Shown piece by piece: positions 1 to 8,743 of a DNA stretch of 64,000 bases (its first letter is position 1; each line of letters starts with the position of its first letter). Position numbers and translations under genes: made by a program. The notes beneath the pieces are model-generated. The model had not been told where the DNA came from. It ran no database searches and saw only the letters and a program-made list of their open reading frames with translations. Source of the DNA: Prevotella sp. (GTDB taxonomy: Bacteria; Bacteroidota; Bacteroidia; Bacteroidales; Bacteroidaceae). The stretch is from positions 32,785-96,784 of the forward strand of contig JAFZRU010000035.1 in the NCBI GenBank assembly GCA_017619755.1, given 5' to 3'.

Positions 1-415
1 CCGTAAGCATTGGGGTCACAACTTTTTGCGTCTCAGCTATCTCCGGTGTTTTGTCGGCACTCACAAGCGCATAGAAGATGCTCGACACACGGTCAAGAAG
101 AACGCCGCTTTGCTCTAAAGCCAGAATGGTGTTCTCGAAAGTGGGCTTTTTCTTGTTTTCCACAATGCGATTGATTTCATCGCGGTTTTGTTGGATGGCA
201 GCCTTGAAAGCAGGAAGATAGTCTGTTGGCTTAATCTTGCTGAAATCGGGAGCACCGAAGGGTAGGGTGCTGGGCTGCAACAAGGGGTTGTCGGAACTTC
301 CCTCAACGTCCAAAGAGGTGAGGGGTGCGGCGGGAGACTGAAGCATCGTCCCGGTCAGGCAGATGGTCAAAAAAGTCTTCAAAATGTTCATGGATGTAGA
401 TTTATTTGTTTTCAT
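1..415 (-). CDS. dcp: M3 family peptidyl-dipeptidase (Dcp-like), N-terminal part, secreted
   Basis: Only the first 138 codons are inside the window; the zinc-binding HEFGH region lies beyond base 1. The start could be the ATG at 415 or the in-frame ATG at 391. Both leave a hydrophobic signal peptide (NILKTFLTICLTGTMLQ), so the enzyme is probably exported. After the signal, the segment with KPTFENTIL, LLDRVSSIFYAL and VVTPML aligns by eye with the same region of the complete M3 peptidase at 48027-50108 (KPTFDNTIL, LLDRVSNAFFNLL, MEPLLTQ). That is the basis of the family call. M3 peptidases release dipeptides from the C-terminus of oligopeptides. A good promoter (453-483) precedes it. It differs from the second copy in having a signal peptide, so the two probably work in different compartments. 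Confidence 0.85.
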   Translation of the reverse strand, partial: MKTNKSTSMNILKTFLTICLTGTMLQSPAAPLTSLDVEGSSDNPLLQPSTLPFGAPDFSKIKPTDYLPAFKAAIQQNRDEINRIVENKKKPTFENTILALEQSGVLLDRVSSIFYALVSADKTPEIAETQKVVTPMLT

Positions 416-452
416 GGGAGCCACAAGGGAAACACCTCGTGGCTTTACGCTG

Positions 453-483
453 CAAAGTTACGAAAAATCGAGGGCAGGACAAA
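453..483 (-). promoter_or_regulatory. Bacteroidetes-type promoter for the M3 peptidase
   Basis: On the minus strand TTTG (483-480), 19 nt, then TAACTTTG (460-453) matches the TTTG/TAnnTTTG consensus of the Bacteroidetes primary sigma factor. The predicted start of transcription is about 30 nt before the ATG at 415. Confidence 0.75.
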
Positions 484-501
484 AAGAACTTGTCCTTTTT
501 T
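476..501 (+). terminator. Terminator-like hairpin with no gene upstream on its strand
   Basis: AGGACAA, a 7-nt loop, then TTGTCCT followed by five T residues. It has the form of an intrinsic terminator on the plus strand, but no plus-strand gene ends before it. It may stop read-through or antisense transcription over the M3 peptidase promoter, and its stem overlaps the -33 element of that promoter. Confidence 0.45.
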
Positions 502-922
502 CATGCCGAGATGGAGTAACTTATCTAAAGTTACGAATAAACGAGCGAAAAGGAAAAGGAAAGCTCGCTTTTCTTTTACCTATACTCAGCATCAACATGC
601 CATTCCAAGTAATTGGTGCAGCTGTAGGGGTGGACTTTATGTCCATCCGCCCAACTTTGAGAATTGACAAAAAATGAAATGATGAATATGATGAAATTGA
701 CAAAAATGGTAATTTCATACTTAAATAATTACTTTAATCATTTAATTTAAAATTATCGTAAAATTGAAAATTATGAAAAATGATTAAATCTTTAATTTAA
801 CCTTTTTCCCATCTTTTTGGCACCAAGACTTGTCTGAAAAGTTTAACTTGTTGTGCTTCAACGCTTTTCATTTTTGCCACTTTTTTCTTCTCCTTTTTCT
901 TCGTTTTCTCACAAGTTATTCG

Positions 923-930
923 TACTTTTG
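923..930 (+). promoter_or_regulatory. -7 element of the nrdJ promoter
   Basis: TACTTTTG fits TAnnTTTG and lies 27 nt before the ATG at 958. A TTCG at 900-903 sits 19 nt upstream as an imperfect -33 element. Confidence 0.6.
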
Positions 931-957
931 CATTCCAAAAAATCAAAACATATCCTT

Positions 958-3510
958 ATGGACCAACCTACCACCTATTCTTATGAAGAGGCATATCAAG
1001 CCTCTCTCAACTATTTCGATGGCGACGAATTGGCTGCACGCGTGTGGGTCAACAAATATGCTGTGAAAGATAGTTACGGCAACATATACGAGAAGTCGCC
1101 CGAAGACATGCATTGGCGAATAGCAAAGGAAATAGCACGCATTGAGAACAAATATCCCAATCCCGTGGACGAGAAGACCATCTTCGACTTGCTCGACCAT
1201 TTTAAATATGCTGTGCCGGCAGGAAGTCCCATGACTGGAATTGGCAACGACCATCAGGTGGCATCGATTTCCAACTGCTTCGTGATAGGTCTCGACGGCA
1301 ATGCCGATTCTTACGGAGCCATCATGCGCATCGACCAAGAACAGGTGCAGCTCATGAAAAGGCGTGGAGGGGTAGGGCATGACCTCACCCACATCAGGCC
1401 CAAGGGAACGCCGGTGAACAATTCCGCACTCACCAGCACTGGACTTGTCCCATTCATGGAGCGATATAGCAACTCCACACGCGAGGTGGCTCAGGACGGA
1501 AGGAGGGGAGCACTCATGCTCACCGTCAGCATCAAGCATCCCGACAGCGAGGCGTTCATCAATGCTAAGATGACGGAAGGAAAGGTGACAGGAGCCAACG
1601 TCTCCGTAAGGATTGACGACGAGTTCATGCAGGCTGCTGTAGAGGGGAAGGAATATGTGCAGCAATTCCCCGTGGACAGTCCGCAGCCTTGGGTGGAGAA
1701 AAAAATCAAAGCCAAGGAACTTTGGGCTAAAATCGTACACAATGCATGGAAAAGCGCCGAGCCTGGCGTACTTTTCTGGGACACTATCATCAGGGAGAGC
1801 ATACCCGACTGCTATGCAGACCTTGGCTTCAGAACCATCTCCACCAACCCATGCGGAGAAATCCCCCTGTGCCCATACGACTCTTGCCGACTGCTTTCCA
1901 TCAACCTCTACTCATACGTCTTGGACCCCTTCACAAACCAAGCACGTTTTGACTTCCAACACTTCCGCGAACATGTGGCACTTGCACAACGATTCATGGA
2001 CGACATCGTTGACCTGGAGCTGGAGAAGATAGTGACCATCATGGATAAAATCAAAAGCGACCCGCAAAACGAGGAGGTGAAAGAAGCTGAATACCACCTC
2101 TGGGAGAAAATATACCACAAGAGTGGAAAAGGAAGGCGCACTGGCTTGGGCATCACTGCAGAAGGCGACATGATTGCCGCCATGGGTCTCAGATATGGCA
2201 CGCAGGAAGCCACAGATTTTGCTGTGGAGGTGCAGCGCACCCTTGCATTGGCTGCATACGGCTCATCGGTCAACATGGCAAAGGAGAGGGGTGCTTTTGA
2301 GATTTATGATGCAAAAAGGGAGGAAAACAACCCGTTCATCTTGAGAATCAAGGAAGCCAACCCGGCTCTCTATCAGGACATGGTGGCATACGGAAGGCGA
2401 AACATTGCTTGCCTGACCATCGCACCCACTGGCACCACCAGCATCATGACACAGACGACAAGCGGTATCGAACCTGTTTTCATGCCGGTATATAAAAGAA
2501 GGAGAAAAGTCAACCCGGGAGACGCAAGCGTACATGTGGACTTTGTGGACGAAATGGGAGACTCCTTTGAGGAATACATCGTTTATCATCCCAAGTTCCT
2601 CTCTTGGATGAAGATTAACGGATACGACACAAAGAAAAAATACTCACAGGAGGAAATTGACGCCATTGTCGCACAGTCGCCTTATCACAAGGCAACGGCC
2701 AACGATGTGGACTGGCTCATGAAGGTGAAAATGCAAGGAGCCATTCAAAAATGGGTGGACCATTCCATCAGCGTCACCGTCAACCTTCCAAACAACGTGG
2801 ACGAGGCACTCGTCAACAGACTCTATGTGGAGGCATGGCGCTCTGGATGCAAGGGGTGTACCATCTACAGGGACGGCAGCAGGGCCGGGGTGATGGTCTC
2901 CGTGGAGAAAGAGAAAAAGAAAAATGCCAAACCTCAGGAACCTATATGCAGAAGACCTGAAGTCACGGAAATCAGGCCGCAAACGCTGGAGTGCGATGTC
3001 GTCAGATTCCAAAACAACAAGGAGAAATGGGTCGCTTTCGTAGGACTGCTTGACGGTTACCCATACGAAATCTTCACGGGACTACAGGATGACGACGAAG
3101 GCATCGTGTTGCCAAAAACCGTCACAAAAGGAAAAATCATCAAGCAAACCAACGAGGACGGCTCTCACAGGTATGACTTCCAGTTTGAAAACAAACGTGG
3201 GTACAAAACTACTGTTGAGGGACTGAGCGAAAAATTCAATCCCGAATACTGGAACTACGCCAAACTCATCTCCGGCGTGCTTAGATACAGAATGCCCATC
3301 GACCACGTCATCAAACTCGTAGGATCGCTGCAACTCAAAAGCGAGAGCATCAACACATGGAAAAACGGTGTGGAAAGGGCCTTGAAGAAATACGTCGTTG
3401 ACGGAACGGTGGCACACGGAAAAATATGCCCCGTCTGCGGACAAGAAACACTCGTTTACCAAGAGGGATGCCTCATCTGCAAGAATTGCGGAACGTCAAG
3501 GTGTGGATAA
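958..3510 (+). CDS. nrdJ: Adenosylcobalamin-dependent ribonucleotide reductase (class II)
   Basis: 850 aa. Reduces ribonucleotides to deoxyribonucleotides using a radical generated from adenosylcobalamin, so it works with or without oxygen. The frame stays open upstream to 853, but the ATG at 958 follows the promoter and begins a normal class II N-terminus. Seen in sequence: the first disulfide Cys in SISNCFV, the active-site motif NPCGEIPL with C299, a PTGTTS phosphate-binding loop, and a C-terminal zinc-ribbon-like CPVCGQ...CLICKNCGTSRC tail (from about residue 824) that carries the re-reducing cysteines. There is no ATP-cone at the N-terminus, so allosteric activity control by dATP through that domain is unlikely. 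folB follows after 34 nt. No cobalamin riboswitch was found upstream. Confidence 0.95.
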   Translation: MDQPTTYSYEEAYQASLNYFDGDELAARVWVNKYAVKDSYGNIYEKSPEDMHWRIAKEIARIENKYPNPVDEKTIFDLLDHFKYAVPAGSPMTGIGNDHQVASISNCFVIGLDGNADSYGAIMRIDQEQVQLMKRRGGVGHDLTHIRPKGTPVNNSALTSTGLVPFMERYSNSTREVAQDGRRGALMLTVSIKHPDSEAFINAKMTEGKVTGANVSVRIDDEFMQAAVEGKEYVQQFPVDSPQPWVEKKIKAKELWAKIVHNAWKSAEPGVLFWDTIIRESIPDCYADLGFRTISTNPCGEIPLCPYDSCRLLSINLYSYVLDPFTNQARFDFQHFREHVALAQRFMDDIVDLELEKIVTIMDKIKSDPQNEEVKEAEYHLWEKIYHKSGKGRRTGLGITAEGDMIAAMGLRYGTQEATDFAVEVQRTLALAAYGSSVNMAKERGAFEIYDAKREENNPFILRIKEANPALYQDMVAYGRRNIACLTIAPTGTTSIMTQTTSGIEPVFMPVYKRRRKVNPGDASVHVDFVDEMGDSFEEYIVYHPKFLSWMKINGYDTKKKYSQEEIDAIVAQSPYHKATANDVDWLMKVKMQGAIQKWVDHSISVTVNLPNNVDEALVNRLYVEAWRSGCKGCTIYRDGSRAGVMVSVEKEKKKNAKPQEPICRRPEVTEIRPQTLECDVVRFQNNKEKWVAFVGLLDGYPYEIFTGLQDDDEGIVLPKTVTKGKIIKQTNEDGSHRYDFQFENKRGYKTTVEGLSEKFNPEYWNYAKLISGVLRYRMPIDHVIKLVGSLQLKSESINTWKNGVERALKKYVVDGTVAHGKICPVCGQETLVYQEGCLICKNCGTSRCG

Positions 3511-3544
3511 ACAAAGGCTAATGATTTATTAAGAGGGTTGGAAT

Positions 3545-3934
3545 ATGGCATGCGTTTTTATCAAAAACATGAGATTCCACGCAAAGCACGGAGTGCTGAT
3601 GCAAGAGAGAAAAGTGGGGGCGGATTTCATCGTTTCCATTCAGGTGATGGCGGACATTCAAAAGGCTTTCACCACTGACTGCGTGGAAGACATCATCAGC
3701 TATGCCACACTCTTCCATCTTGTCAAAAGAGAGATGGACATACCATCTGCACTGCTTGAACACGTGGCTGCAAGAATCGCCACGTCCATCTTCAAGGTGT
3801 TTGATAAAGCCAAGGAGGTGGAGGTGGAAATCACCAAAACCAACCCGCCCATGGGGGCACAATGCGACGGCGCCGGCGTTAGGGAAACATTCACAAGACA
3901 TGGTTTGATTGACGACGAGTATATTAATAAATGA
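3545..3934 (+). CDS. folB: Dihydroneopterin aldolase
   Basis: 129 aa, the usual length for FolB. Converts 7,8-dihydroneopterin to 6-hydroxymethyl-dihydropterin and glycolaldehyde in cytoplasmic folate synthesis. The sequence shows the family N-terminus (IKNMRFHAKHGV) with E21 in the pterin-binding position, the ISYATLFHLV helix, and the TKTNPPMG segment with K98, matching the catalytic Glu and Lys of characterised aldolases. It lies 34 nt after nrdJ on the same strand and may share its transcript, linking two nucleotide/one-carbon functions. The next gene has its own promoter. Confidence 0.93.
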   Translation: MACVFIKNMRFHAKHGVLMQERKVGADFIVSIQVMADIQKAFTTDCVEDIISYATLFHLVKREMDIPSALLEHVAARIATSIFKVFDKAKEVEVEITKTNPPMGAQCDGAGVRETFTRHGLIDDEYINK

Positions 3935-3975
3935 TAAAATAAGGAGCGCAAGGCGGTTTTTCACACAAAATTCAG

Positions 3976-3983
3976 TAATTTTG
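3976..3983 (+). promoter_or_regulatory. -7 element for the amidase gene
   Basis: TAATTTTG, an exact TAnnTTTG match, 19 nt before the ATG at 4002. It supports starting the amidase at 4002 rather than at the earlier in-frame ATG at 3909, which overlaps folB. Confidence 0.65.
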
Positions 3984-4001
3984 CACTCGAATTGTAAGGA
4001 A

Positions 4002-5879
4002 ATGCGTAAAATATTCTGCTTCATATTGATAATCATCGCGTTCGGGACGCTATGTTCCTATGCCGCTGACAAGTTCGTGCTTGTCATTGATGCAGGGCAT
4101 GGTGGGCACGACCCCGGAGCGCGTGGAAAAGTTTCCAATGAAAAAGACATCAATCTTCAGGTGGCACTGGCGTTTGGTAAATATGTTGAAAAAAACTGTT
4201 CCGACGTAAAAGTGATTTATACCAGGAAGACGGATGTCTTCATAGAACTAAGTGAAAGGGCTAACATCGCCAATAGAAACAAGGCCGACCTCTTCATATC
4301 CATCCACACCAACGCCCTTGACAAGGGGAAAATATCAAGGGGGGTGGAGACATACACTCTTGGTATGCACAGGGCGGCTGAAAACCTCAATGTGGCTAAA
4401 AGGGAAAACTCCGTCATCCTCATAGAGAAAAACTATAAACAAAGATATGCCGGCTTCGACCCCAATTCTGCTGAAAGCTATATCATGTTTGAACTCTTGC
4501 AGGACAAGAACATGGCCAATAGCGTGGAACTTGCAAAAGTTATTCAATCAGAGGTTTGCGCTTCCAGCGGAAGGGTCAACAAGGGAGTACACCAGGCCGG
4601 ATTCCTCGTGCTCAGGGAGACATCCATGCCAAGCTGCCTGCTCGAACTGGGATTTATCACCACTGCCGACGAAGAGACGTTCCTCAACACGACGGAAGGA
4701 CAGGACAAAATGGCCAAGGGCATTTACAATGCTTTCGTGAAATACAAGAAAAAGTTTGGTAAAAAACTGGCTCAAAATGATGATGAAGAGGGATTAGGTG
4801 ATGATCGCGACATCGCATTGGATGACTTTCATTCCTCTGTGGAAACGCTGCAAGGGGAAAGCTTGGAGGATTATGTGGGTGAAGATGTGCTTGAAAGTGC
4901 AAGGGAAAATGCAGACGTATCAAGACAGCTTGTACAAGAGGACGAATCGATGTTGGCCACCATTGAATATGCACAACCAAGAGCTGTGAGGTCACTCGAC
5001 GATTTCTTCGCCCTTTCTACTCCCATGGAGAATGCTGACACTGATATACAGCTACAACAAAACAGACAGCCACCAGAGAAAGAACAAACGGAACCTGCGC
5101 CCACCCCCACACCTCCGACCAACGACACAGCCACGTCTCCAACCAATGACCCCCCAACGTCACCAGTTGCTGACAACTCTTCTACCAAGGAATCTTCTCT
5201 CTCACCTTCCGTTACTGCCACACCCGAATCTTCCGTTACAGAAAATCCCCCTGCCGAGGAAACTTCTTCTTCAACTCCTGTTACTCCCATCCCCACCGAC
5301 AATACCGCTCCCGTTGAGCCAGTCGCTCCCGTTGAGCCAGTCGCTCCCGTCGAGCCAGTCGCCCCAAAAGAGCCAGTCTCCCCAAAAGAGCCTGTCGCTC
5401 CTAAAGAGCCTGCCGTTCCTAAAGAGCCTATATCTCCTATAGCTCCTACATCTCCTACATCTCCTACATCTCCTACATCTCCTACATCTCCTACATCTCC
5501 TACATCTCCTACTCCTCCTATACCTCCTACTTCCCCCAAAGACCAAAAAACACCCATTAAGGAAGTTACCGCTCCTCCACAAGGCATGAAATTAATGGGA
5601 AAACCTGTCTTCAAGGTTCAAATAGCGGCTTCATCCGAGCCAAAACCCGTTGATAGTGAATTCTTCAAGGGGGTGAAAGACATTGACATCTATAAGGAGA
5701 ACGGGATGGTGAAATACGTTGTCGGAGCCACCGAGAATTTCGCCGAGGTGGAGAAAATCAGAGCCTCGCTTCTCGAAAAATTCCCCGGTGCCTTCGTCGT
5801 GGCCTTCAGGGATGGATACAAGGTGTCTCTGCAACATGCTTTGACAGAGTACAGAAAACAGCAAAAACAACAGAAATAA
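4002..5879 (+). CDS. N-acetylmuramoyl-L-alanine amidase with repeat linker and SPOR-like tail
   Basis: 625 aa. Cleaves the amide bond between MurNAc and the stem peptide in the periplasm, usually for daughter-cell separation. Signal peptide residues 1-21. The Amidase_3 domain runs from about 24 to 245, with zinc ligands H33 (DAGHGGHDPGA), E47 and H102 (SIHTNA) and catalytic E215 (LLELGF). A long low-complexity linker (about 260-530) follows, ending in PVAPVEP/PKEP repeats and then a PTS tripeptide array coded by a 9-bp tandem repeat. Residues about 540-615 look like a SPOR peptidoglycan-binding domain (FKVQIAASSEP...VKYVVGATENFAEVEKIRASL). The start was chosen because the -7 box lies just upstream and because of the signal peptide. 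mlaD-like gene follows after 27 nt. Confidence 0.92.
   Translation: MRKIFCFILIIIAFGTLCSYAADKFVLVIDAGHGGHDPGARGKVSNEKDINLQVALAFGKYVEKNCSDVKVIYTRKTDVFIELSERANIANRNKADLFISIHTNALDKGKISRGVETYTLGMHRAAENLNVAKRENSVILIEKNYKQRYAGFDPNSAESYIMFELLQDKNMANSVELAKVIQSEVCASSGRVNKGVHQAGFLVLRETSMPSCLLELGFITTADEETFLNTTEGQDKMAKGIYNAFVKYKKKFGKKLAQNDDEEGLGDDRDIALDDFHSSVETLQGESLEDYVGEDVLESARENADVSRQLVQEDESMLATIEYAQPRAVRSLDDFFALSTPMENADTDIQLQQNRQPPEKEQTEPAPTPTPPTNDTATSPTNDPPTSPVADNSSTKESSLSPSVTATPESSVTENPPAEETSSSTPVTPIPTDNTAPVEPVAPVEPVAPVEPVAPKEPVSPKEPVAPKEPAVPKEPISPIAPTSPTSPTSPTSPTSPTSPTSPTPPIPPTSPKDQKTPIKEVTAPPQGMKLMGKPVFKVQIAASSEPKPVDSEFFKGVKDIDIYKENGMVKYVVGATENFAEVEKIRASLLEKFPGAFVVAFRDGYKVSLQHALTEYRKQQKQQK
5443..5514 (+). 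repeat. 9-bp tandem repeat (CTCCTACAT) inside the amidase gene
   Basis: Seven perfect copies of CTCCTACAT (5443-5505) and one degenerate copy, encoding Ser-Pro-Thr repeats. Because the unit is a multiple of three, copy-number slippage would change linker length without breaking the frame. A less regular Glu-Pro-Val-Ala-Pro repeat lies just upstream (about 5310-5430). Confidence 0.9.
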
Positions 5880-5906
5880 GCAAATCACACCTATTTATAT
5901 AACACA

Positions 5907-6851
5907 ATGAAAGGATTCACTAAGGAAATAAAAATCGCACTCGTTGCCATCGTGGGTATCGTCGTGCTTTTTTTCGGGATGAATTTCCTGAAAGGGGTCA
6001 ACCTCTTCTCGTCTGGAAACACCTATTACATCACCTTCAACAACATCAGTGGACTTTCAGGTTCCAGCCCCATCAAGGCAGACGGATACAAGGTGGGTAC
6101 TGTCACCGACATCAATTACGACTTCGAACACCCGGGAGTCATCGAAGTAGAGGTGGATATTGACAAGGAATTCAAAATTCCCAATGGCACCATAGCGGAA
6201 ATATCGAGCGATTTGCTTGGGAATGTTCAAATCGACCTCGTCAAAGGACTACCCATGGAGGGCTATGTCCAGCCGATGGGAAAAATCGAGGGTAGGATTA
6301 ATGGTGGTGCCTTGGCTCAACTCAAGGAGATGGTGCCACATGTGGAGAGGCTTCTGCCCAAAATCGACTCCATTCTTACAAGTGTCAACTACATCATGGC
6401 AGACCCGGCACTGCCTTCCACCCTGCATCATGCAGAGCAAGTGACATACGACCTCACCAGCACCACCAAGCAAATCAACAGCCTCATGGCGACTGTCAAC
6501 AAGGAGGTGCCAGGACTAATGGGGAAGGCTGGCGGAGTACTCGACCATGCAAACAACGCCATGGGTAGTGTCGTCAACGTCACCGACAACCTTTCCGGGA
6601 AAATCAGCCAACTCGACCTTGAGAGCACACTCAACGAACTACATACGACTTTGGCCAACCTCAAGTCTTTCACGGAGACACTCAACAACAGCAACGGCTC
6701 CCTCGGACTGCTGATGAAAGACAGATCCGTTTACGACAATCTCAACAGCACCATGGCACACGCCGATTCCCTGCTTGTCAACCTCAGAGAGAACCCAAAG
6801 CGATACGTTCACTTCTCTGTCTTCGGGAAGAAGGACAAGAAGGAAAAATAA
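5907..6851 (+). CDS. mlaD: MCE/MlaD-family lipid transport substrate-binding protein
   Basis: 314 aa. One N-terminal transmembrane helix (about residues 9-27, IALVAIVGIVVLFFGMNFL) anchors it in the inner membrane. A single MCE domain follows at about 36-115 (ISGLSGSSPIKADGYKVGTV). The rest (about 130-300) is predominantly helical with spaced hydrophobics, as in MCE proteins that form hexameric periplasmic tubes. The family moves phospholipids or other hydrophobic molecules between membranes. The permease (MlaE) and ATPase (MlaF) that normally partner it are not in this window. Immediate co-orientation with the amidase is common in Bacteroidales. No terminator is obvious after the stop codon. 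Confidence 0.88.
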   Translation: MKGFTKEIKIALVAIVGIVVLFFGMNFLKGVNLFSSGNTYYITFNNISGLSGSSPIKADGYKVGTVTDINYDFEHPGVIEVEVDIDKEFKIPNGTIAEISSDLLGNVQIDLVKGLPMEGYVQPMGKIEGRINGGALAQLKEMVPHVERLLPKIDSILTSVNYIMADPALPSTLHHAEQVTYDLTSTTKQINSLMATVNKEVPGLMGKAGGVLDHANNAMGSVVNVTDNLSGKISQLDLESTLNELHTTLANLKSFTETLNNSNGSLGLLMKDRSVYDNLNSTMAHADSLLVNLRENPKRYVHFSVFGKKDKKEK

Positions 6852-7278
6852 CAATACCTCTATCCCGACATACCACTTAAAGGGCTGCAAAAATCACATG
6901 CAAAAAAATCACATAGCAAAGCCTTAAATAAATTATGTCTAAATAATATGAGGATGATAATTTACTTGAATTATTAACGGCAATATATTGAAAATTAATA
7001 ATATATCAATGTTTTAAAAGCAGATTTTTACTTCATTGACAATTTTTGTACTTTCGTTATAACTAACAAAATCTCAACGACTTGCAAAAATGCAAATGTA
7101 AAGAATTTTGAACAATCGCCGCCTACTACATAACTACCCATTTCATAGCATTTTACGGCTATTCGTTAAAACAATGCTAAAAAGACCATTTGTGTATCAC
7201 AAAAAAAATAACGAAATTTGCATTCGAAATACTAATACGGCGGCACTTATTCGCCTCCTTACCTTTTCTAAATAGTCA
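6852..7278. other. dnaA upstream region
   Basis: 427 AT-rich bases with no gene. Near its end is the dnaA promoter. I searched for DnaA boxes of the TTATNCACA type on both strands and saw none, so nothing supports placing the replication origin here. No strong hairpin was noticed. Confidence 0.5.
7189..7220 (+). promoter_or_regulatory. dnaA promoter
   Basis: TTTG (7189-7192), 20 nt, GAAATTTG (7213-7220). The spacing is consensus and the -7 box differs only in its first base (G for T). It lies 58 nt before the dnaA ATG. Confidence 0.6.
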
Positions 7279-8691
7279 ATGAAACAAAAACCCATGCTTC
7301 TCTGGGAAAAATGCCTCAGGCTCATCAAGGCCAACGTTACAGAGCAGCAATTCAAAACATGGTTCGAGCCCATCGTCTTCGAGGCCTATTCACCGGCCAC
7401 GATGACCATTGTGGTAAAGGTACCCAGCCCATTCGTGTATGAGTACCTGGAGGAGAACTTTGTTGACTTGATAGGAAAGGTTCTTAAAAGGGAATTTGGA
7501 CAAGGGGTCAAACTGGCATACAAAATCGTCACTGACAAAACCAACGACAAAGACATGGTGGTGGAGTCTGACAACACTGAGGACAGTATTGAGAAGCCAC
7601 TCCCAAGAACCAGGGCCAACCAGTCGTACACCGCCCTCGACGCTGCACAGCCACAACCCATCGACTCACAGCTCAACCCTCTGCAGACTTTTGAGAATTT
7701 CATTGAAGGGGTCAGCAACAAACTCCCAAGGGCTGTAGGCCTGTCAATAGCGGCAAATCCCTCTTCCACACAGTTCAACCCCATGTTTGTCTTCGGCCCA
7801 TCAGGGTGTGGAAAGACACACCTCATCAACGCCATCGGAGTGAGGGTGAAGAATATCTTCCCGCAAAAAAGGGTGCTGTATGTAAGTGCAAGACTCTTCC
7901 AGGTGCAATACACCAATGCTGTGAGATACAACACGCTCAACGATTTCATCAATTTCTACCAAACCATCGACGTGCTCATCGTTGACGACATACAGGAGTG
8001 GATGACAGCCACCAAGACACAGGACACGTTCTTCCATATCTTCGACCATCTCTTCAGAAACGGTAAGAGAATCATTCTGGCATGCGACAGACCGCCCGTT
8101 GACCTCAAGGGAATGAACGAGAGACTCGTCACGAGGTTCTCATGCGGACTGATTGCAGAACTCGAAAGACCCGACTTCCAACTGTGCGTGGACATTCTCA
8201 CCGCAAAAGTCAAGCATGACGGGCTCGACATTCCTCACGACGTGGTGTGCTACATCGCGGAAAATGCCAATGGAAGCGTCAGAGACTTGGAGGGAGTTGT
8301 CAATTCTCTCATGGCATATTCCATCGTCTATAACAAAAAAATCGACATGGAATTTACGGAGAGCATCCTGAAAAGGTCTGTCAAGATGGACAACCACCCA
8401 CTTACTGTCGATGATATCGTTGACAAGGTGTGCGATTTCTACCAAGTCTCTCCAGAGGAGGTAGGTGGAAAAAGCAGGAAGAGAAACCTTGTACTGGCAA
8501 GGCAGGTCTCCATGTATCTCGCTCAAAAGCATACAAGAATGCCGGCGGCAAGGATTGGAAAACTCATTGCCGGCAGAGATCATTCCACCGTCCTGCACAG
8601 TTGTGAGAAAGTGGAGGAAAAAATAAAAACCGACAATAAATTCTCCGAAGAAATAGCTTTGATAGAAAATTCGTTCAAACTAAAAAAATAA
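7279..8691 (+). CDS. dnaA: Chromosomal replication initiator protein DnaA
   Basis: 470 aa. AAA+ protein that binds the origin as an ATP-bound filament and opens it. Domain I (about 1-80, LLWEKCLRLIKANVTEQQFKTWF) mediates self-association. A linker follows at about 85-135, then the ATPase core: Walker A GPSGCGKTH at 173-181 and Walker B IVDDIQ around 234-239. The C-terminal DNA-binding domain has the family signature AGRDHSTVLHSC near 431-442. The Walker A is GPSGCGKT where many bacteria have GGVGLGKT, but the catalytic Gly, Lys and Thr are kept. It is alone: dnaN and gyrB are not adjacent, and recF lies about 36 kb away. A terminator follows at 8711. Confidence 0.97.
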   Translation: MKQKPMLLWEKCLRLIKANVTEQQFKTWFEPIVFEAYSPATMTIVVKVPSPFVYEYLEENFVDLIGKVLKREFGQGVKLAYKIVTDKTNDKDMVVESDNTEDSIEKPLPRTRANQSYTALDAAQPQPIDSQLNPLQTFENFIEGVSNKLPRAVGLSIAANPSSTQFNPMFVFGPSGCGKTHLINAIGVRVKNIFPQKRVLYVSARLFQVQYTNAVRYNTLNDFINFYQTIDVLIVDDIQEWMTATKTQDTFFHIFDHLFRNGKRIILACDRPPVDLKGMNERLVTRFSCGLIAELERPDFQLCVDILTAKVKHDGLDIPHDVVCYIAENANGSVRDLEGVVNSLMAYSIVYNKKIDMEFTESILKRSVKMDNHPLTVDDIVDKVCDFYQVSPEEVGGKSRKRNLVLARQVSMYLAQKHTRMPAARIGKLIAGRDHSTVLHSCEKVEEKIKTDNKFSEEIALIENSFKLKK

Positions 8692-8710
8692 CTTACGCAC
8701 TATTGCTTCA

Positions 8711-8743
8711 GAGGGGGGATGCAGGGATGCATCCTCCTTTTTC
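8711..8743 (+). terminator. dnaA terminator
   Basis: GGATGCA-GGGA-TGCATCC stem-loop followed by TCCTTTTT, 20 nt after the dnaA stop codon. The stem is a perfect palindrome, so it can also form at the end of the opposing transcript. Confidence 0.75.

Larger units (their letters stand above)
416..957. other. Gene-free region between M3 peptidase and nrdJ
   Basis: I see no credible gene in these 542 bases. The region holds the divergent promoters of the M3 peptidase and nrdJ, a plus-strand terminator-like hairpin (476-501), and an imperfect copy (about 528-580) of a sequence also found at 24363-24420. From 660 to 800 it is very AT-rich. I looked for a cobalamin riboswitch upstream of the B12-dependent reductase and found no recognisable B12-box. 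Confidence 0.6.

Noticed and set aside
363-677. 104-codon plus-strand ORF in the nrdJ upstream region
   Set aside because: It runs over the M3 peptidase start, its promoter and a hairpin, and its composition is not protein-like.
416-957. Cobalamin riboswitch upstream of nrdJ
   Set aside because: No B12-box or characteristic conserved core was recognised; an Infernal search would settle it.
4871-5614. 247-codon minus-strand ORF rich in Gly-Asp-Val repeats
   Set aside because: A reverse reading of the amidase linker repeats; no promoter or start context.
6852-7278. Replication origin next to dnaA
   Set aside because: No DnaA boxes of the TTATNCACA type seen on either strand; a GC-skew calculation on the whole genome would be needed.
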